In this document: positions 26,121-34,119 of the stretch, one piece after another | Layout of the letters: each line of letters begins with the position of its first letter | Numbering within the stretch: the first letter of the stretch is position 1 | Origin: an uncultured Verrucomicrobiota bacterium | Lineage (GTDB): Bacteria > Verrucomicrobiota > Verrucomicrobiia > Verrucomicrobiales > Verrucomicrobiaceae | DNA: 36,493 bases | Assembly: GCA_903848465.1 (NCBI GenBank) | Contig: CAINGK010000084.1 | Span: forward strand, 1-36,493 | Direction of reading: 5' to 3' | Program-made: the position numbers and the translations under genes | Notes under the pieces: model-generated | Told to the model about the DNA's origin: nothing | What the model saw: the letters and a program-made list of their open reading frames with translations, nothing else | Databases searched by the model: none

Positions 26121-27014
26121 TTACATCGCGAAAATTTTGTCCATGCGTTCGGTGAGCATCTTGAGGCCGCCGGGGTTGATGCCGCCGCGCTGCTCGCTGA
26201 TGGCCCAGCCGGTGTAGCCCACGGCATCGAGCGCTTTCATGATAGCGGGCCAGTTGTTGTCGCCTTCGGTGAGGTCGCAGTCGAAGCCCTTCCAGACGCC
26301 TTCGTCTTTCATCTTCTTGGTGCTGTATTCTTTGACGTGGATGCGGTTGATGCGCTTGCCCAGGATCTTGATCCACTGCTCCGGCCAGCCGTAGCGCAGC
26401 ACGTTGCCGATGTCGAAATGCCAGCCCACGATGGGATCGCCCACCTCATCGAGATAGCGCACGGCTTCGAGCGGGCTGAGGATGAAGTTATTCCACACGT
26501 TCTCGATGGAAATCTTCACACCGAGTTCCTTGGCCAGTGGCACGGCCTTTTTGATCTCGGCAATGGAGCGCTCCCAGGCGACGTCATACGGCACCGTCTC
26601 GCTGACGACGCCGGGCACCACGAGGATGGAATCGGCACCGTAGGCTTTGGCATCGCGCAGGGTAGTGAGCACGCCTTGCAGGCCTTCCTCACGGATCTTG
26701 GGGTCGTCGTGGGTGAGCGTCTGCTTCCAGTGCGTGTGGCAGCAGACGCTGGCGGCTTGCAGGCCGGACTGGCCGAGCGCATCGATCACCTCCTGCTGGT
26801 TCATGCCCCCCGAAGGCTCGACGCCTTCGTAGCCCGCCTCTTTGGCCGCTTTGTATTTCTCGACCAGCGTGCCCTTGATGCCCAGCGTGCCACCCATGAT
26901 GGCCTTGCGCAGCTTGCGCGCAGGTTTGGCGGCTTCTTGGGCGCTGACGCCACCCGAAGCGGCGAGAAGAGCGGTGCTGGAAAGGGACTGCAGGAAGTGG
27001 CGGCGTGAGGTCAT
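26121..27014 (-). CDS. Tat-exported sugar isomerase/epimerase-like TIM barrel
   Basis: The ATG at 27014 gives 297 residues beginning MTSRRHFLQSL, a twin-arginine signal with cleavage near VSAQ. The body is an AP-endonuclease-2/xylose-isomerase-like TIM barrel. Metal ligand positions are visible as the Glu in KISIENVWNN, the His/Asp of GWHFDIGNV, the His/Glu of IHVKEYS and the Glu of WAISEQRGG. Such proteins isomerise or epimerise sugars or hydroxy acids, here after export as a folded protein. It forms a likely operon with the PIG-L gene downstream. The reaction is not determined by sequence. Confidence 0.9.
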   Translation of the reverse strand: MTSRRHFLQSLSSTALLAASGGVSAQEAAKPARKLRKAIMGGTLGIKGTLVEKYKAAKEAGYEGVEPSGGMNQQEVIDALGQSGLQAASVCCHTHWKQTLTHDDPKIREEGLQGVLTTLRDAKAYGADSILVVPGVVSETVPYDVAWERSIAEIKKAVPLAKELGVKISIENVWNNFILSPLEAVRYLDEVGDPIVGWHFDIGNVLRYGWPEQWIKILGKRINRIHVKEYSTKKMKDEGVWKGFDCDLTEGDNNWPAIMKALDAVGYTGWAISEQRGGINPGGLKMLTERMDKIFAM

Positions 27015-27180
27015 GGCGTGAGAGTACGCACATCCATGACGTGAGTTGTCACAAACCGTCAATTCAAACCGCAGCGCATTCGGCAGGGACTAATGCCTGG
27101 GAACGGGATCAATGGAACAAAGAGGCAGCTCAGGTCTGAAACAATCGTCAACAACTGCAAACTTCCCTCAGCTTCCCACC

Positions 27181-28095
27181 TCAGCCATTCTTCTCCAGCA
27201 GCGCCTTGGCCGCCTTCTCGATCTTCGGCAGCAGGTTGGCTGGCAGTTCGGTGAGCAGGGGCAGCACGGGGCCGGTCTGGGCCACGCCCGAGAGCTCGAC
27301 GGCATGATGCAGCACCAAGATGGGGCTATGGGCGTTGCGCAGGTCTTCGAGGGCAACGAACTCCTCGCGGATGGCCTCAGCAGTGTCCCAGTCTTTCTTC
27401 AAGATGGCATGCAGCAGGGCGGTGGAGCGCGAAGGGGCGATGCAGACGCAGCCAGCGGTGAAGCCGGTGACGCCGAAATCACGCAGATGAATGATAGATG
27501 GCTGCTCGCCGATGCCGCTGACGATGAGCTTTGGGTCCACCAGCTTGAGGAGCTTCTTGAGATAGGGGTCCTTCTTTGGATCTTCTTCGACGATGGCGTA
27601 TTTGATCCAAGAGATCAGGCCATCATTGACGAGCTCGGCGGCAATTTCAGGAGTAACGTAAGCGCCGTCCTTGATGTAGAGCACGGCCTTGATGCCGGAC
27701 TTCTCCACGAAATGACGAATGGCCGTGGCGACACCGGCGGGCTTAGACGGGAACAGCGTAGGCAGCAGCATCGCGGTGGGGAAGGCGAATTCGCTGAGGA
27801 TTTTGGCCTGATCCATCGCCGTGCCATACATGGGGCCGACGGAAGGGACGATCCACATGTCCTCCGGTGATACATCGACGAGCATCTTCAGCAGGGAATG
27901 ATACTCGCTCGGGGCGATGTTGTAGAGATTGGCGTTGCCGCCGTAGAGCAGCGTGCGGATGCCGCCTTTATACATGTGCTTGATCAGGCGACTGTTTTGC
28001 GCCTTGGCCAAAGTCAGATCCTTGTTCCGGCACAGTGGCGGTACGGCGATAACGGAGGATTGCAAATCTTCAAACGTAACAGGGGTGGTCTTCAT
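27181..28095 (-). CDS. Dihydrodipicolinate synthase (DapA)-family lyase
   Basis: The ATG at 28095 gives a 304-residue protein of the DapA/N-acetylneuraminate lyase type. The core Tyr140 (AVLYIKDG) and Schiff-base Lys165 (ISWIKYA) occupy the family positions, and GGNANLYN near 52-59 corresponds to the GTTGE loop but is divergent. True lysine-pathway DapA usually has GTTGE there, so this is more likely a sugar-acid or 2-keto-acid aldolase/dehydratase. A 166-base gap (with no visible signal) separates it from the TIM-barrel gene, which shares its direction and probably its catabolic context. Confidence 0.85.
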   Translation of the reverse strand: MKTTPVTFEDLQSSVIAVPPLCRNKDLTLAKAQNSRLIKHMYKGGIRTLLYGGNANLYNIAPSEYHSLLKMLVDVSPEDMWIVPSVGPMYGTAMDQAKILSEFAFPTAMLLPTLFPSKPAGVATAIRHFVEKSGIKAVLYIKDGAYVTPEIAAELVNDGLISWIKYAIVEEDPKKDPYLKKLLKLVDPKLIVSGIGEQPSIIHLRDFGVTGFTAGCVCIAPSRSTALLHAILKKDWDTAEAIREEFVALEDLRNAHSPILVLHHAVELSGVAQTGPVLPLLTELPANLLPKIEKAAKALLEKNG

Positions 28096-28160
28096 AATGT
28101 AACACTGGAGCGCAGACAGCGGCGGCTGCAAAGTAAAACGAAAGCTGTTTGAGGCTAGAT

Positions 28161-31100
28161 TTACTGTCCCTCAATGAAGGTAAGGAGGTCAGCCATATCA
28201 GCAACACTCATGCCGGTTTCCAGCCCTTCCGGCATGAGGCTCTGACCGGAGGAGCTGCTGCCTTTGATCTCGGAACGTTGTAGTGTCTTTTCCATGCCAC
28301 CCATCAGCTTGAGCGTCATGCTGGTAGCATTGTCACTAGTAATGATGCCCGCGAGCGTCTGGCCGTCCTTCGTGGTGACGGTGTAGGCGATGAACTGCGA
28401 GGCCACCTCCTTGTGCGGCTCCAGAATGGCCGTCAGCAGCGCCTCGCGGCCCTTAGTCTTCACCGTAATGAGATCGGGTCCCACTTGGATTCCCAGCGTC
28501 CCCGCACGATGGCAGGCCACGCAGCGTGCCATGTACTGGAGCTGGCCTTTCTTGGCATCGCCCTGCGCCGCGATGGCGGGCTTGAACTTAGCCGTCACTT
28601 CCTCACGCGAAGGCGGAATAACAGACGCCAATGTCGTCTTTGCCACTACAGCCACCTTAGGGGACTTATGCGTGAGCAACGCCTGCACCTGCGAAGCCGA
28701 GAACTCCGTCGGCTTCACCACGCCAGATTCCAGCAAAGCCAGTGCGCGGTCTTCGCGGGCGAGGAGCGCATCGAGAGCGGCTTCTTTGGCCTTGGGGCCA
28801 AAACCGGGCCAGCCTGTGATGAGTGACTTAGTCACGGCGGGTGAACTGCTTTGGGCCAGCGTGTGGATAGCGGCGGTTTGCACTGCATCCGGCTGACCTT
28901 GTGCAAGGCATTGAGTCAAAGCGTCCGTGGCTTCCTTGGACGAAGTGAGGCCGAGGAGTTGGATGGCTTCGAGGCGTGCGGATTCGGCGGCTTTGGGGTC
29001 GGTGGTTGTTGTGGCGGCTTTGGTGAAGATTCCTGCGAGCACGCCATCTGTGTCGATCTCTGCAATGGTGGCTCCTGATTTCCGCAAGCCTTCAGCATAT
29101 GCTCGCAATGCCATAACAGGCTGAGATGAGCTGATGATGAATTTGAGCACCTGCGGTGTTTCCTTTGGAACATGAGTGGCCCCGAGAATACGAAGCGCGC
29201 CATAAACTGAAGCAGGGATTGGTGCTGCTTTTGATTCGGGCAAAAAAGTCATGACCGTAAACATATTATAAGCCCGATCCACCGGACCTCCCAAGACGGC
29301 ATGCGTCAGCCACTCGCTGTGCTTTGGATCGGAAATCAATGCTTGCATTGCTCCCGTCGGGGACAATTGCACCAAGCTTGAGTGGGATGTTGCAAATACC
29401 CCCAGCTTGCTCTCGCGGAGCGTCAGTCCGAGTTGGAATTGAACGCGTACATCGGCATCGTACGCCAAGCGGGACATTTTGTTCCAAAGATCCTCACTCT
29501 GGTCTGGTTGACGCACTACGAAAAGCTCGGCCATTCGAATCGCTTTTTCGCGGACAAATGGATTGGCGTCTGTGAGTGCGCGTTCAATCGATGCTTTCAT
29601 CAATTCCCCCATTCCTTCCAACACCCCCAGCGCATGCAGCTTCGCCAGCGCATTGTCCCCACCCAGCACCTTCTCAAGCAGCGGCACCGCCGTCTTGTCC
29701 TGCCGCTCAAACAGCAACCGCTGCGCCGTATCGCGGTGCCAGCCATTCGGATGGCTCAGGGTCTGCACGAGTTCCTCGGTGCTGGCTTTTCCCAGGGCCA
29801 CCTTCTGGCCGATGCGCTCGGCACCTTTGTCAGGCACGATGCGGTAGATGCGGCCACGGTCGTTGCCGCTGTTGAGGTCGATGTACTTTTTGATCTCGTC
29901 GGGGATGCTCCAGGGATGCTCAATCACTTCGCGGTACATGTCGCAGATGTGCAGGCAGCCGTCGGGGGCGTTGGCGAAGTTCACCACGCGCACCCAGGTG
30001 TCTTTGCTGGCGGCAAATTCAAAACCGTGCTCGTCGGCGGGGCGTTCGCCGATAAGGCTGATGCCGTCTGCGCTGGGCTTGATAATCTTGCGATGCACAA
30101 GCTGCCCGCCCGCATCGCCGGTGAAGCTGTTGTTCACGAAGTCGGGGCCGTAGGCATCGCCGCGATAGATGGTCGTGCCGGTCGCGCCGGTGAAGTAGCC
30201 GCTCACGCGCCCGCCGCCTTCCACTGCGCCCTTCACCACACCCGCGATGCGCCAGCGCGTGCGGATGATGCGCCAGGGCTCATCCGGGCTGATGCGAAAC
30301 ACCTCCGCTGCTCCGCCATCCGCCGCGATGCTCTGGCGCGCGGGCGGCATAGGGTAGTAGGGATTGCGGTTGGCGTATTTGTCATCATAGACCCAGTACT
30401 GCAGGTGGTCGGAGTTCGAGCAGGCGAACTTGCGCCCGTAGTTGTCAAAGCTCATGCCATACTGCGCGCCGCCGCCTTCGAGTCCGAATTTCAGCGTGAG
30501 CGGATCAAACCAGAAGTCCTTGCCGCCGAGTTCCACGCCCTTGTCATCCGCCCGCTTCAGGCAGGTGATCACGCCCCGATTGCCACCCCCGGCCAGCACA
30601 TGAATGCGATTGTCCTGCCCCCACATGAAGCTGTTCATGAGGCCCTGCACATTGAGGATTTTCAACCCAGTGCCAAAGCCGGTGAAGACCTTCTCGCGCA
30701 CCTCCGCCTTGCCATCGCCGTCCTTGTCTTCAAAGCGCCAGATGTCCGGCGTGGCTCCCACAAACAGTCCGCCATTGGCCCACGCGAGACCGGTAGGCCA
30801 GGGGAGGTCATCGGCAAAGACCTGGCTCGTCTCGTAATAGCCGTCGCCGTCCTTGTCTTGCAGCATGGAGATACGTCCTAGATGCGGCGTGACATCGCGC
30901 ATCTCGCTGTAGTCGATCATCTCGCACACAAACATGCGCCCATTTTCATCAAAGCACACCGCGATGGGGCTGCGCACCTGCGGCTCATGAGCGGCGAACT
31001 GGAGCTTGAAGCCCTTTTTCACCTGCCAGGTGGCGATGGCGGCCTTTGGCTCCACCGCAGGGTAGCGCGGCAGATCTTTGCCTGGGTCCACCGCCACGGT

Positions 31101-31223
31101 ATTCTTCGTCTCGCCGTAAGCCTTGGCATAGGTCGTCTTCGACTTGAGGCCATCCGCCTGCGCGAAGAGCGAGGCGTCCAAGGCGAGCAGCAACAGGAGT
31201 GAGCAGGCGGCAGTCGAAGTCAT
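28161..31223 (-). CDS. PVC-type dehydrogenase/cytochrome c with HEAT-like repeats
   Basis: The 1020-residue protein has a signal peptide (cleavage near residue 22). A beta-propeller 'membrane-bound dehydrogenase' domain at about 60-460 contains Asp/Gly-rich loops such as DKDGDGYYE and DKDGDGKAE. HEAT-like helical repeats follow (about 480-860), then a C-terminal cytochrome c with CVACH at 901-905 and a distal Met region. This arrangement is typical of Planctomycetes and Verrucomicrobia, where many copies exist, probably oxidising polysaccharide-derived substrates in the periplasm. It lies 65 bases upstream of the DapA-like gene. The substrate is unknown. Confidence 0.93.
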   Translation of the reverse strand: MTSTAACSLLLLLALDASLFAQADGLKSKTTYAKAYGETKNTVAVDPGKDLPRYPAVEPKAAIATWQVKKGFKLQFAAHEPQVRSPIAVCFDENGRMFVCEMIDYSEMRDVTPHLGRISMLQDKDGDGYYETSQVFADDLPWPTGLAWANGGLFVGATPDIWRFEDKDGDGKAEVREKVFTGFGTGLKILNVQGLMNSFMWGQDNRIHVLAGGGNRGVITCLKRADDKGVELGGKDFWFDPLTLKFGLEGGGAQYGMSFDNYGRKFACSNSDHLQYWVYDDKYANRNPYYPMPPARQSIAADGGAAEVFRISPDEPWRIIRTRWRIAGVVKGAVEGGGRVSGYFTGATGTTIYRGDAYGPDFVNNSFTGDAGGQLVHRKIIKPSADGISLIGERPADEHGFEFAASKDTWVRVVNFANAPDGCLHICDMYREVIEHPWSIPDEIKKYIDLNSGNDRGRIYRIVPDKGAERIGQKVALGKASTEELVQTLSHPNGWHRDTAQRLLFERQDKTAVPLLEKVLGGDNALAKLHALGVLEGMGELMKASIERALTDANPFVREKAIRMAELFVVRQPDQSEDLWNKMSRLAYDADVRVQFQLGLTLRESKLGVFATSHSSLVQLSPTGAMQALISDPKHSEWLTHAVLGGPVDRAYNMFTVMTFLPESKAAPIPASVYGALRILGATHVPKETPQVLKFIISSSQPVMALRAYAEGLRKSGATIAEIDTDGVLAGIFTKAATTTTDPKAAESARLEAIQLLGLTSSKEATDALTQCLAQGQPDAVQTAAIHTLAQSSSPAVTKSLITGWPGFGPKAKEAALDALLAREDRALALLESGVVKPTEFSASQVQALLTHKSPKVAVVAKTTLASVIPPSREEVTAKFKPAIAAQGDAKKGQLQYMARCVACHRAGTLGIQVGPDLITVKTKGREALLTAILEPHKEVASQFIAYTVTTKDGQTLAGIITSDNATSMTLKLMGGMEKTLQRSEIKGSSSSGQSLMPEGLETGMSVADMADLLTFIEGQ

Positions 31224-31389
31224 AACAAGATCATACGGAGTCCTGCGGCAGCTTGAACCGCCGAAAGTCGCTCAACGTGGTATTCTTGTGCTGGGCAGGC
31301 CTTGAATGAGAAGGCATTGCCATACGCTGCTCAACCGCGTGTGCGCGGCTGAGGTTTGGAACATCGACTATCAAAAATCGATTGCTCGA

Positions 31390-31443
31390 CAATCGTCAAT
31401 CCTTCGGATCGAGAGCGTCCTAGCTACGCGTGATTGACGATTG
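31390..31443 (-). terminator. Inverted repeat downstream of panD
   Basis: CAATCGTCAATC (31390-31401) and GATTGACGATTG (31432-31443) are perfect 12-base arms around a 30-base loop, 44 bases past the panD stop. No clear T-run follows, so it could be a terminator or a processing hairpin. The remainder of 31224-31487 shows nothing else. Confidence 0.4.
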
Positions 31444-31487
31444 AGGAACAAGGATTGTTGCTTTTTGAAGTATGTATCCTGGACGCC

Positions 31488-31838
31488 TCACAGTACCGTG
31501 TCGTTCACCACCTCGTTGCGCTCATTGAGCAGCAGACGCTTGGGGATGATGGGATACTCGCTTTCGCCCCAGGCCATGATGGTGACGCGGTGGCCGGTGT
31601 TGATAAGATGGGCGGCAGCGCCGTTGACAACGATCTGTCCAGAGCCGCTCGGGCCGGGGATGACGTAGGTTTCCAAGCGTGCGCCGTTGGTGATGGAGGT
31701 CACCAGCACTTTTTCGCCCACCCAGAGGTCGGCTTTTTCCATGAGATCGGTCGGAATGGTGATGCTGCCTTCATAGGCGATGTTGGCATCGGTGATGGCG
31801 GCACGGTGGAGTTTGGATTTGAGGCAGGTTCTAAGCAC
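31488..31838 (-). CDS. panD: Aspartate 1-decarboxylase (pyruvoyl enzyme)
   Basis: Decarboxylates L-aspartate to beta-alanine for pantothenate and CoA synthesis. The 116-residue product starts at a GTG (31838) with [19 protein letters not shown], matching the E. coli start MIRTMLQGKLHR. It carries YEGS (22-25), where self-cleavage before Ser25 forms the pyruvoyl cofactor, and later NGAAAHL and [11 protein letters not shown]. Family length is about 120-130. No ATG is suitably placed; a GGGAG lies immediately before the GTG, and the frame continues open upstream across the divergent RsmA gene, where it is not coding. It is divergent from rsmA with a 93-base gap. Confidence 0.93.
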   Translation of the reverse strand: MLRTCLKSKLHRAAITDANIAYEGSITIPTDLMEKADLWVGEKVLVTSITNGARLETYVIPGPSGSGQIVVNGAAAHLINTGHRVTIMAWGESEYPIIPKRLLLNERNEVVNDTVL

Positions 31839-31931
31839 CTCCCAGAGTGCGTCATTCGTGCCGGGGGTCAAGTATTGGCTGCCCTGAATGGATTGGTTTG
31901 ATGGAAGCGCAGAACGGTGGATGATGCGGCA

Positions 31932-33278
31932 ATGAGATACCGCGACCAACGCCGCTCCGAAGCCCCGCCCCCACGCCCGCACTTCACCCCGCGCAAGAGC
32001 ATGGGGCAGAACTTCCTGCAGGACGAGGAGATTGCCCGCTGGATCGGCGATCAGGTGCAGCCGGACGGGGCAGACGTGGTGGTGGAAATCGGCCCTGGCA
32101 TGGGGGCTTTGACGAAGCATCTCGTTGGCAGGCCGAAGAAACTTATTTTGATTGAAAAAGATTCCCAGCTCGCGCCGGAACTGCAAAGCCAGTTTGAAGG
32201 TCGCAGCGATGTCGAGGTCATCCACAACGACGCCACGCGCATCAATTTGCGTGCGTGGTTCAAGCATGGCCCGCTGCGCATCGTGGGGAATCTGCCGTAT
32301 TCGGTCGGCAGCGAGATCTTGAAGCACTGGCTCACGCCGCCATCGCCGGTGGGCTGCGCGGTGTTCATGCTGCAAAAGGAAGTGTGCGACCGCCTGGCCG
32401 CCACCTGTGAAGACGATGCCTACGGCGCGCTCAGCCTGCTGGTGCAGAAGGACTGGAACGTCGAGATGCTGCGCGTGGTGCCGCCGGAGGTTTTCGTGCC
32501 AAAGCCCCGGGTGGACTCCGCCATCATCCGCCTCACACCGCGAGATCCCGCCACGCTGCCAGTGTTTGATCACGTCCTGTTTGATCGCTTGGTGCGCATG
32601 GGTTTTTCGCAGCGGCGCAAGCAGTTGAAAAATCTCCTGCCCGAAGCGCCGGGTGGCTGGGAGTCGCTGATTCAGGCGCTCGGCGTCACGGGAATGGTGC
32701 GCGCGGAAGCGCTGTCGTTGTCGCAATGGATTCAGATCGCCCGTCATTACGAGCAGCGCCACGAGGCCGATGCCGGGCAGAAGGCCAGCGAGATGTTTGA
32801 TGTGGTGAATGAGCGCAACGAGGTCATCGAGCAACTCACGCGCGGGGAGGTGCACAAGCGCAAGCTGCTGCACCGTGCGGTGCACATCTTCGTCATCAAC
32901 AAGCGCGGTCACATCTACCTGCAGCAGCGTTCGCATCTCAAGGATGTGTCACCGCTCAAGTGGGACAGCAGTGCTGGCGGTCATCTGGATGCTGGCGAAG
33001 GCTACGCCAGCGCCGCAGTGCGGGAGCTGGGAGAAGAAGTGGGCATCCACGTCGAATCCACGGAGCTGGCCGCCCAGATCCCCGCCGGAGACAACACCGA
33101 CCATGAATTCGTGGAGCTACGCATCGCCCGCCATGACGGCCCAGTGCGCTGCCTGCCCGAAGAGGTGGCCACAGGGGATTGGTTCAAGCCAGAAGACATC
33201 TCCGCCTGGGTGGAGGCGCGGCCGCAGGATTTCGCGAAGGGCTTTGTGACGTGCTGGAAGGCGTGGATGCAGAAGTAG
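31932..33278 (+). CDS. rsmA: 16S rRNA dimethyladenosine transferase fused to a Nudix hydrolase
   Basis: Numbered from the ATG at 31932 (a GTG at 31917 would add five residues), the 448-residue product has an RsmA/KsgA domain at about 15-275. It shows [11 protein letters not shown]-binding EIGPGMG (52-58), catalytic NLPY (120-123) and VPKPRVDS. KsgA dimethylates two adenosines near the 3' end of 16S rRNA. A Nudix domain follows at about 285-448, with a perfect GX5EX7REUXEEXGU box at 350-372. Its flanking sequence ([27 protein letters not shown]) resembles YfcD/IPP-isomerase-like Nudix proteins. Stand-alone KsgA is about 270 residues, so this is a true fusion. The Nudix substrate is unknown. 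Confidence 0.93.
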   Translation: MRYRDQRRSEAPPPRPHFTPRKSMGQNFLQDEEIARWIGDQVQPDGADVVVEIGPGMGALTKHLVGRPKKLILIEKDSQLAPELQSQFEGRSDVEVIHNDATRINLRAWFKHGPLRIVGNLPYSVGSEILKHWLTPPSPVGCAVFMLQKEVCDRLAATCEDDAYGALSLLVQKDWNVEMLRVVPPEVFVPKPRVDSAIIRLTPRDPATLPVFDHVLFDRLVRMGFSQRRKQLKNLLPEAPGGWESLIQALGVTGMVRAEALSLSQWIQIARHYEQRHEADAGQKASEMFDVVNERNEVIEQLTRGEVHKRKLLHRAVHIFVINKRGHIYLQQRSHLKDVSPLKWDSSAGGHLDAGEGYASAAVRELGEEVGIHVESTELAAQIPAGDNTDHEFVELRIARHDGPVRCLPEEVATGDWFKPEDISAWVEARPQDFAKGFVTCWKAWMQK

Positions 33279-33303
33279 CTCGGGCAATCTTGCCCGAGCT
33301 ACT
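33274..33303. terminator. Perfect hairpin between convergent genes
   Basis: AGTAGCTCGGGCAA (33274-33287) and TTGCCCGAGCTACT (33290-33303) form a perfect 14-base stem with a 2-base TC spacer. It contains the whole rsmA-nudix stop codon and the first base of the HAD gene's stop (plus-strand 33303). There is no T-run, but its position between convergent genes suggests a bidirectional terminator. Confidence 0.6.
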
Positions 33304-33896
33304 CAGCGCATTGTCCGCGGTATAAACACCGATTGCATTCCCGCCGCATTAGCTGCCTGGATGCCGCTGTTGCCATCTTCCAGCACAAGGCATTCACTCG
33401 GCGCGATGCCCATGAGCTCGGCAGCGAGAAGAAACATGTCGGGTGCGGGCTTGCCGTGTTTCACCTTCTTGGGTGTGATGATGATGGGAAAGAGATCGAT
33501 CAAGCCTGTGGCTGTCAGGCAACCGCGCACGGTGGATTCTTCACTGCCCGACGCCACAGCCATCGGGAAGCGGCCAAAGAGGGATTTCGCAAATTCAGCC
33601 ACAGGCCGCACGGCCTGCACTTCGGGAATGCGTCTGGCGAAGATCTCCATCTTCAGTTCATCCACGCTCACTGGATCAACGTTCGCTCCATGCTTCGCAT
33701 TGAGCAACTTGACCACGTCCTGCTCCTTCATGCCGGCGTGCGCATAAAACTCCTCCTCGGTGAACTCATACGGCGCATCATGCTGCTTCAAGGCCTCCAC
33801 CCAGGCGATGTAGTGCAGTGGCATGGAATCAACGAGCGTGCCGTCGCAGTCGAAGATGTAGGCTTGGAAAGGATAGTCGGGGATTTGAAGAGACAT
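33303..33896 (-). CDS. HAD-superfamily phosphatase (beta-phosphoglucomutase-like)
   Basis: I chose the ATG at 33896; the longer frame to 34100 adds an Arg-rich tail from hairpin-rich intergenic DNA. The 197-residue product has HAD motif I FDCDGTLVDS (near 16-25), motif II in AVASGSEES, the motif III Lys in VKHGKPAPD and motif IV VLEDGNSGIQAA. A helical cap lies between motifs I and II. This matches the sugar-phosphatase/beta-phosphoglucomutase subfamily (YqaB-like). It hydrolyses or isomerises a small phosphosugar; which one cannot be told. It converges with rsmA-nudix. Confidence 0.9.
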   Translation of the reverse strand: MSLQIPDYPFQAYIFDCDGTLVDSMPLHYIAWVEALKQHDAPYEFTEEEFYAHAGMKEQDVVKLLNAKHGANVDPVSVDELKMEIFARRIPEVQAVRPVAEFAKSLFGRFPMAVASGSEESTVRGCLTATGLIDLFPIIITPKKVKHGKPAPDMFLLAAELMGIAPSECLVLEDGNSGIQAANAAGMQSVFIPRTMR

Positions 33897-33982
33897 GGGG
33901 TGCGAGGATAAACCGCAGGCAGAGGCGTGCGGCAACTGACCTTTTCGATGCTTACGTAGCGAGCCATTCAGGAAATGGGAGC

Positions 33983-34096
33983 GCCTGCGTCTCGCAGGCT
34001 GTCTTACGCGTCTCGCGGAAGAGGGGCTCCAGGTTTGCGAAAGCCGGACAGGCTCTCGCACACGCTGGGCATGCATTCGGCGGGACACCGAATGCA
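33983..34096. repeat. Three hairpins in the leuA-HAD gap
   Basis: The 223-base gap holds GCCTGCG/CGCAGGC (33983-33999, 3-base loop), a nearly perfect GCGAAAGCC/GGCTCTCGC pair around 34037-34060, and TGCATTCGG/CCGAATGCA (34072-34096, 7-base loop). The last lies 24 bases past the leuA stop and may end leuA transcription, although no T-run follows. Confidence 0.5.
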
Positions 34097-34119
34097 GCAC
34101 GCGGGACGCGCGCGCTCCA

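Noticed and set aside
25494..27008. 504-codon plus-strand frame
   Set aside because: It is antisense to the PIG-L and TIM-barrel genes, whose motifs are clear on the minus strand.
29382..30881. 499-codon plus-strand frame
   Set aside because: It is the shadow of the PVC cytochrome gene; no domain is recognisable.
31488..32936. 482-codon minus-strand frame as one gene
   Set aside because: Only the last 116 codons (panD) are real; the rest is antisense to rsmA-nudix and has no family match.
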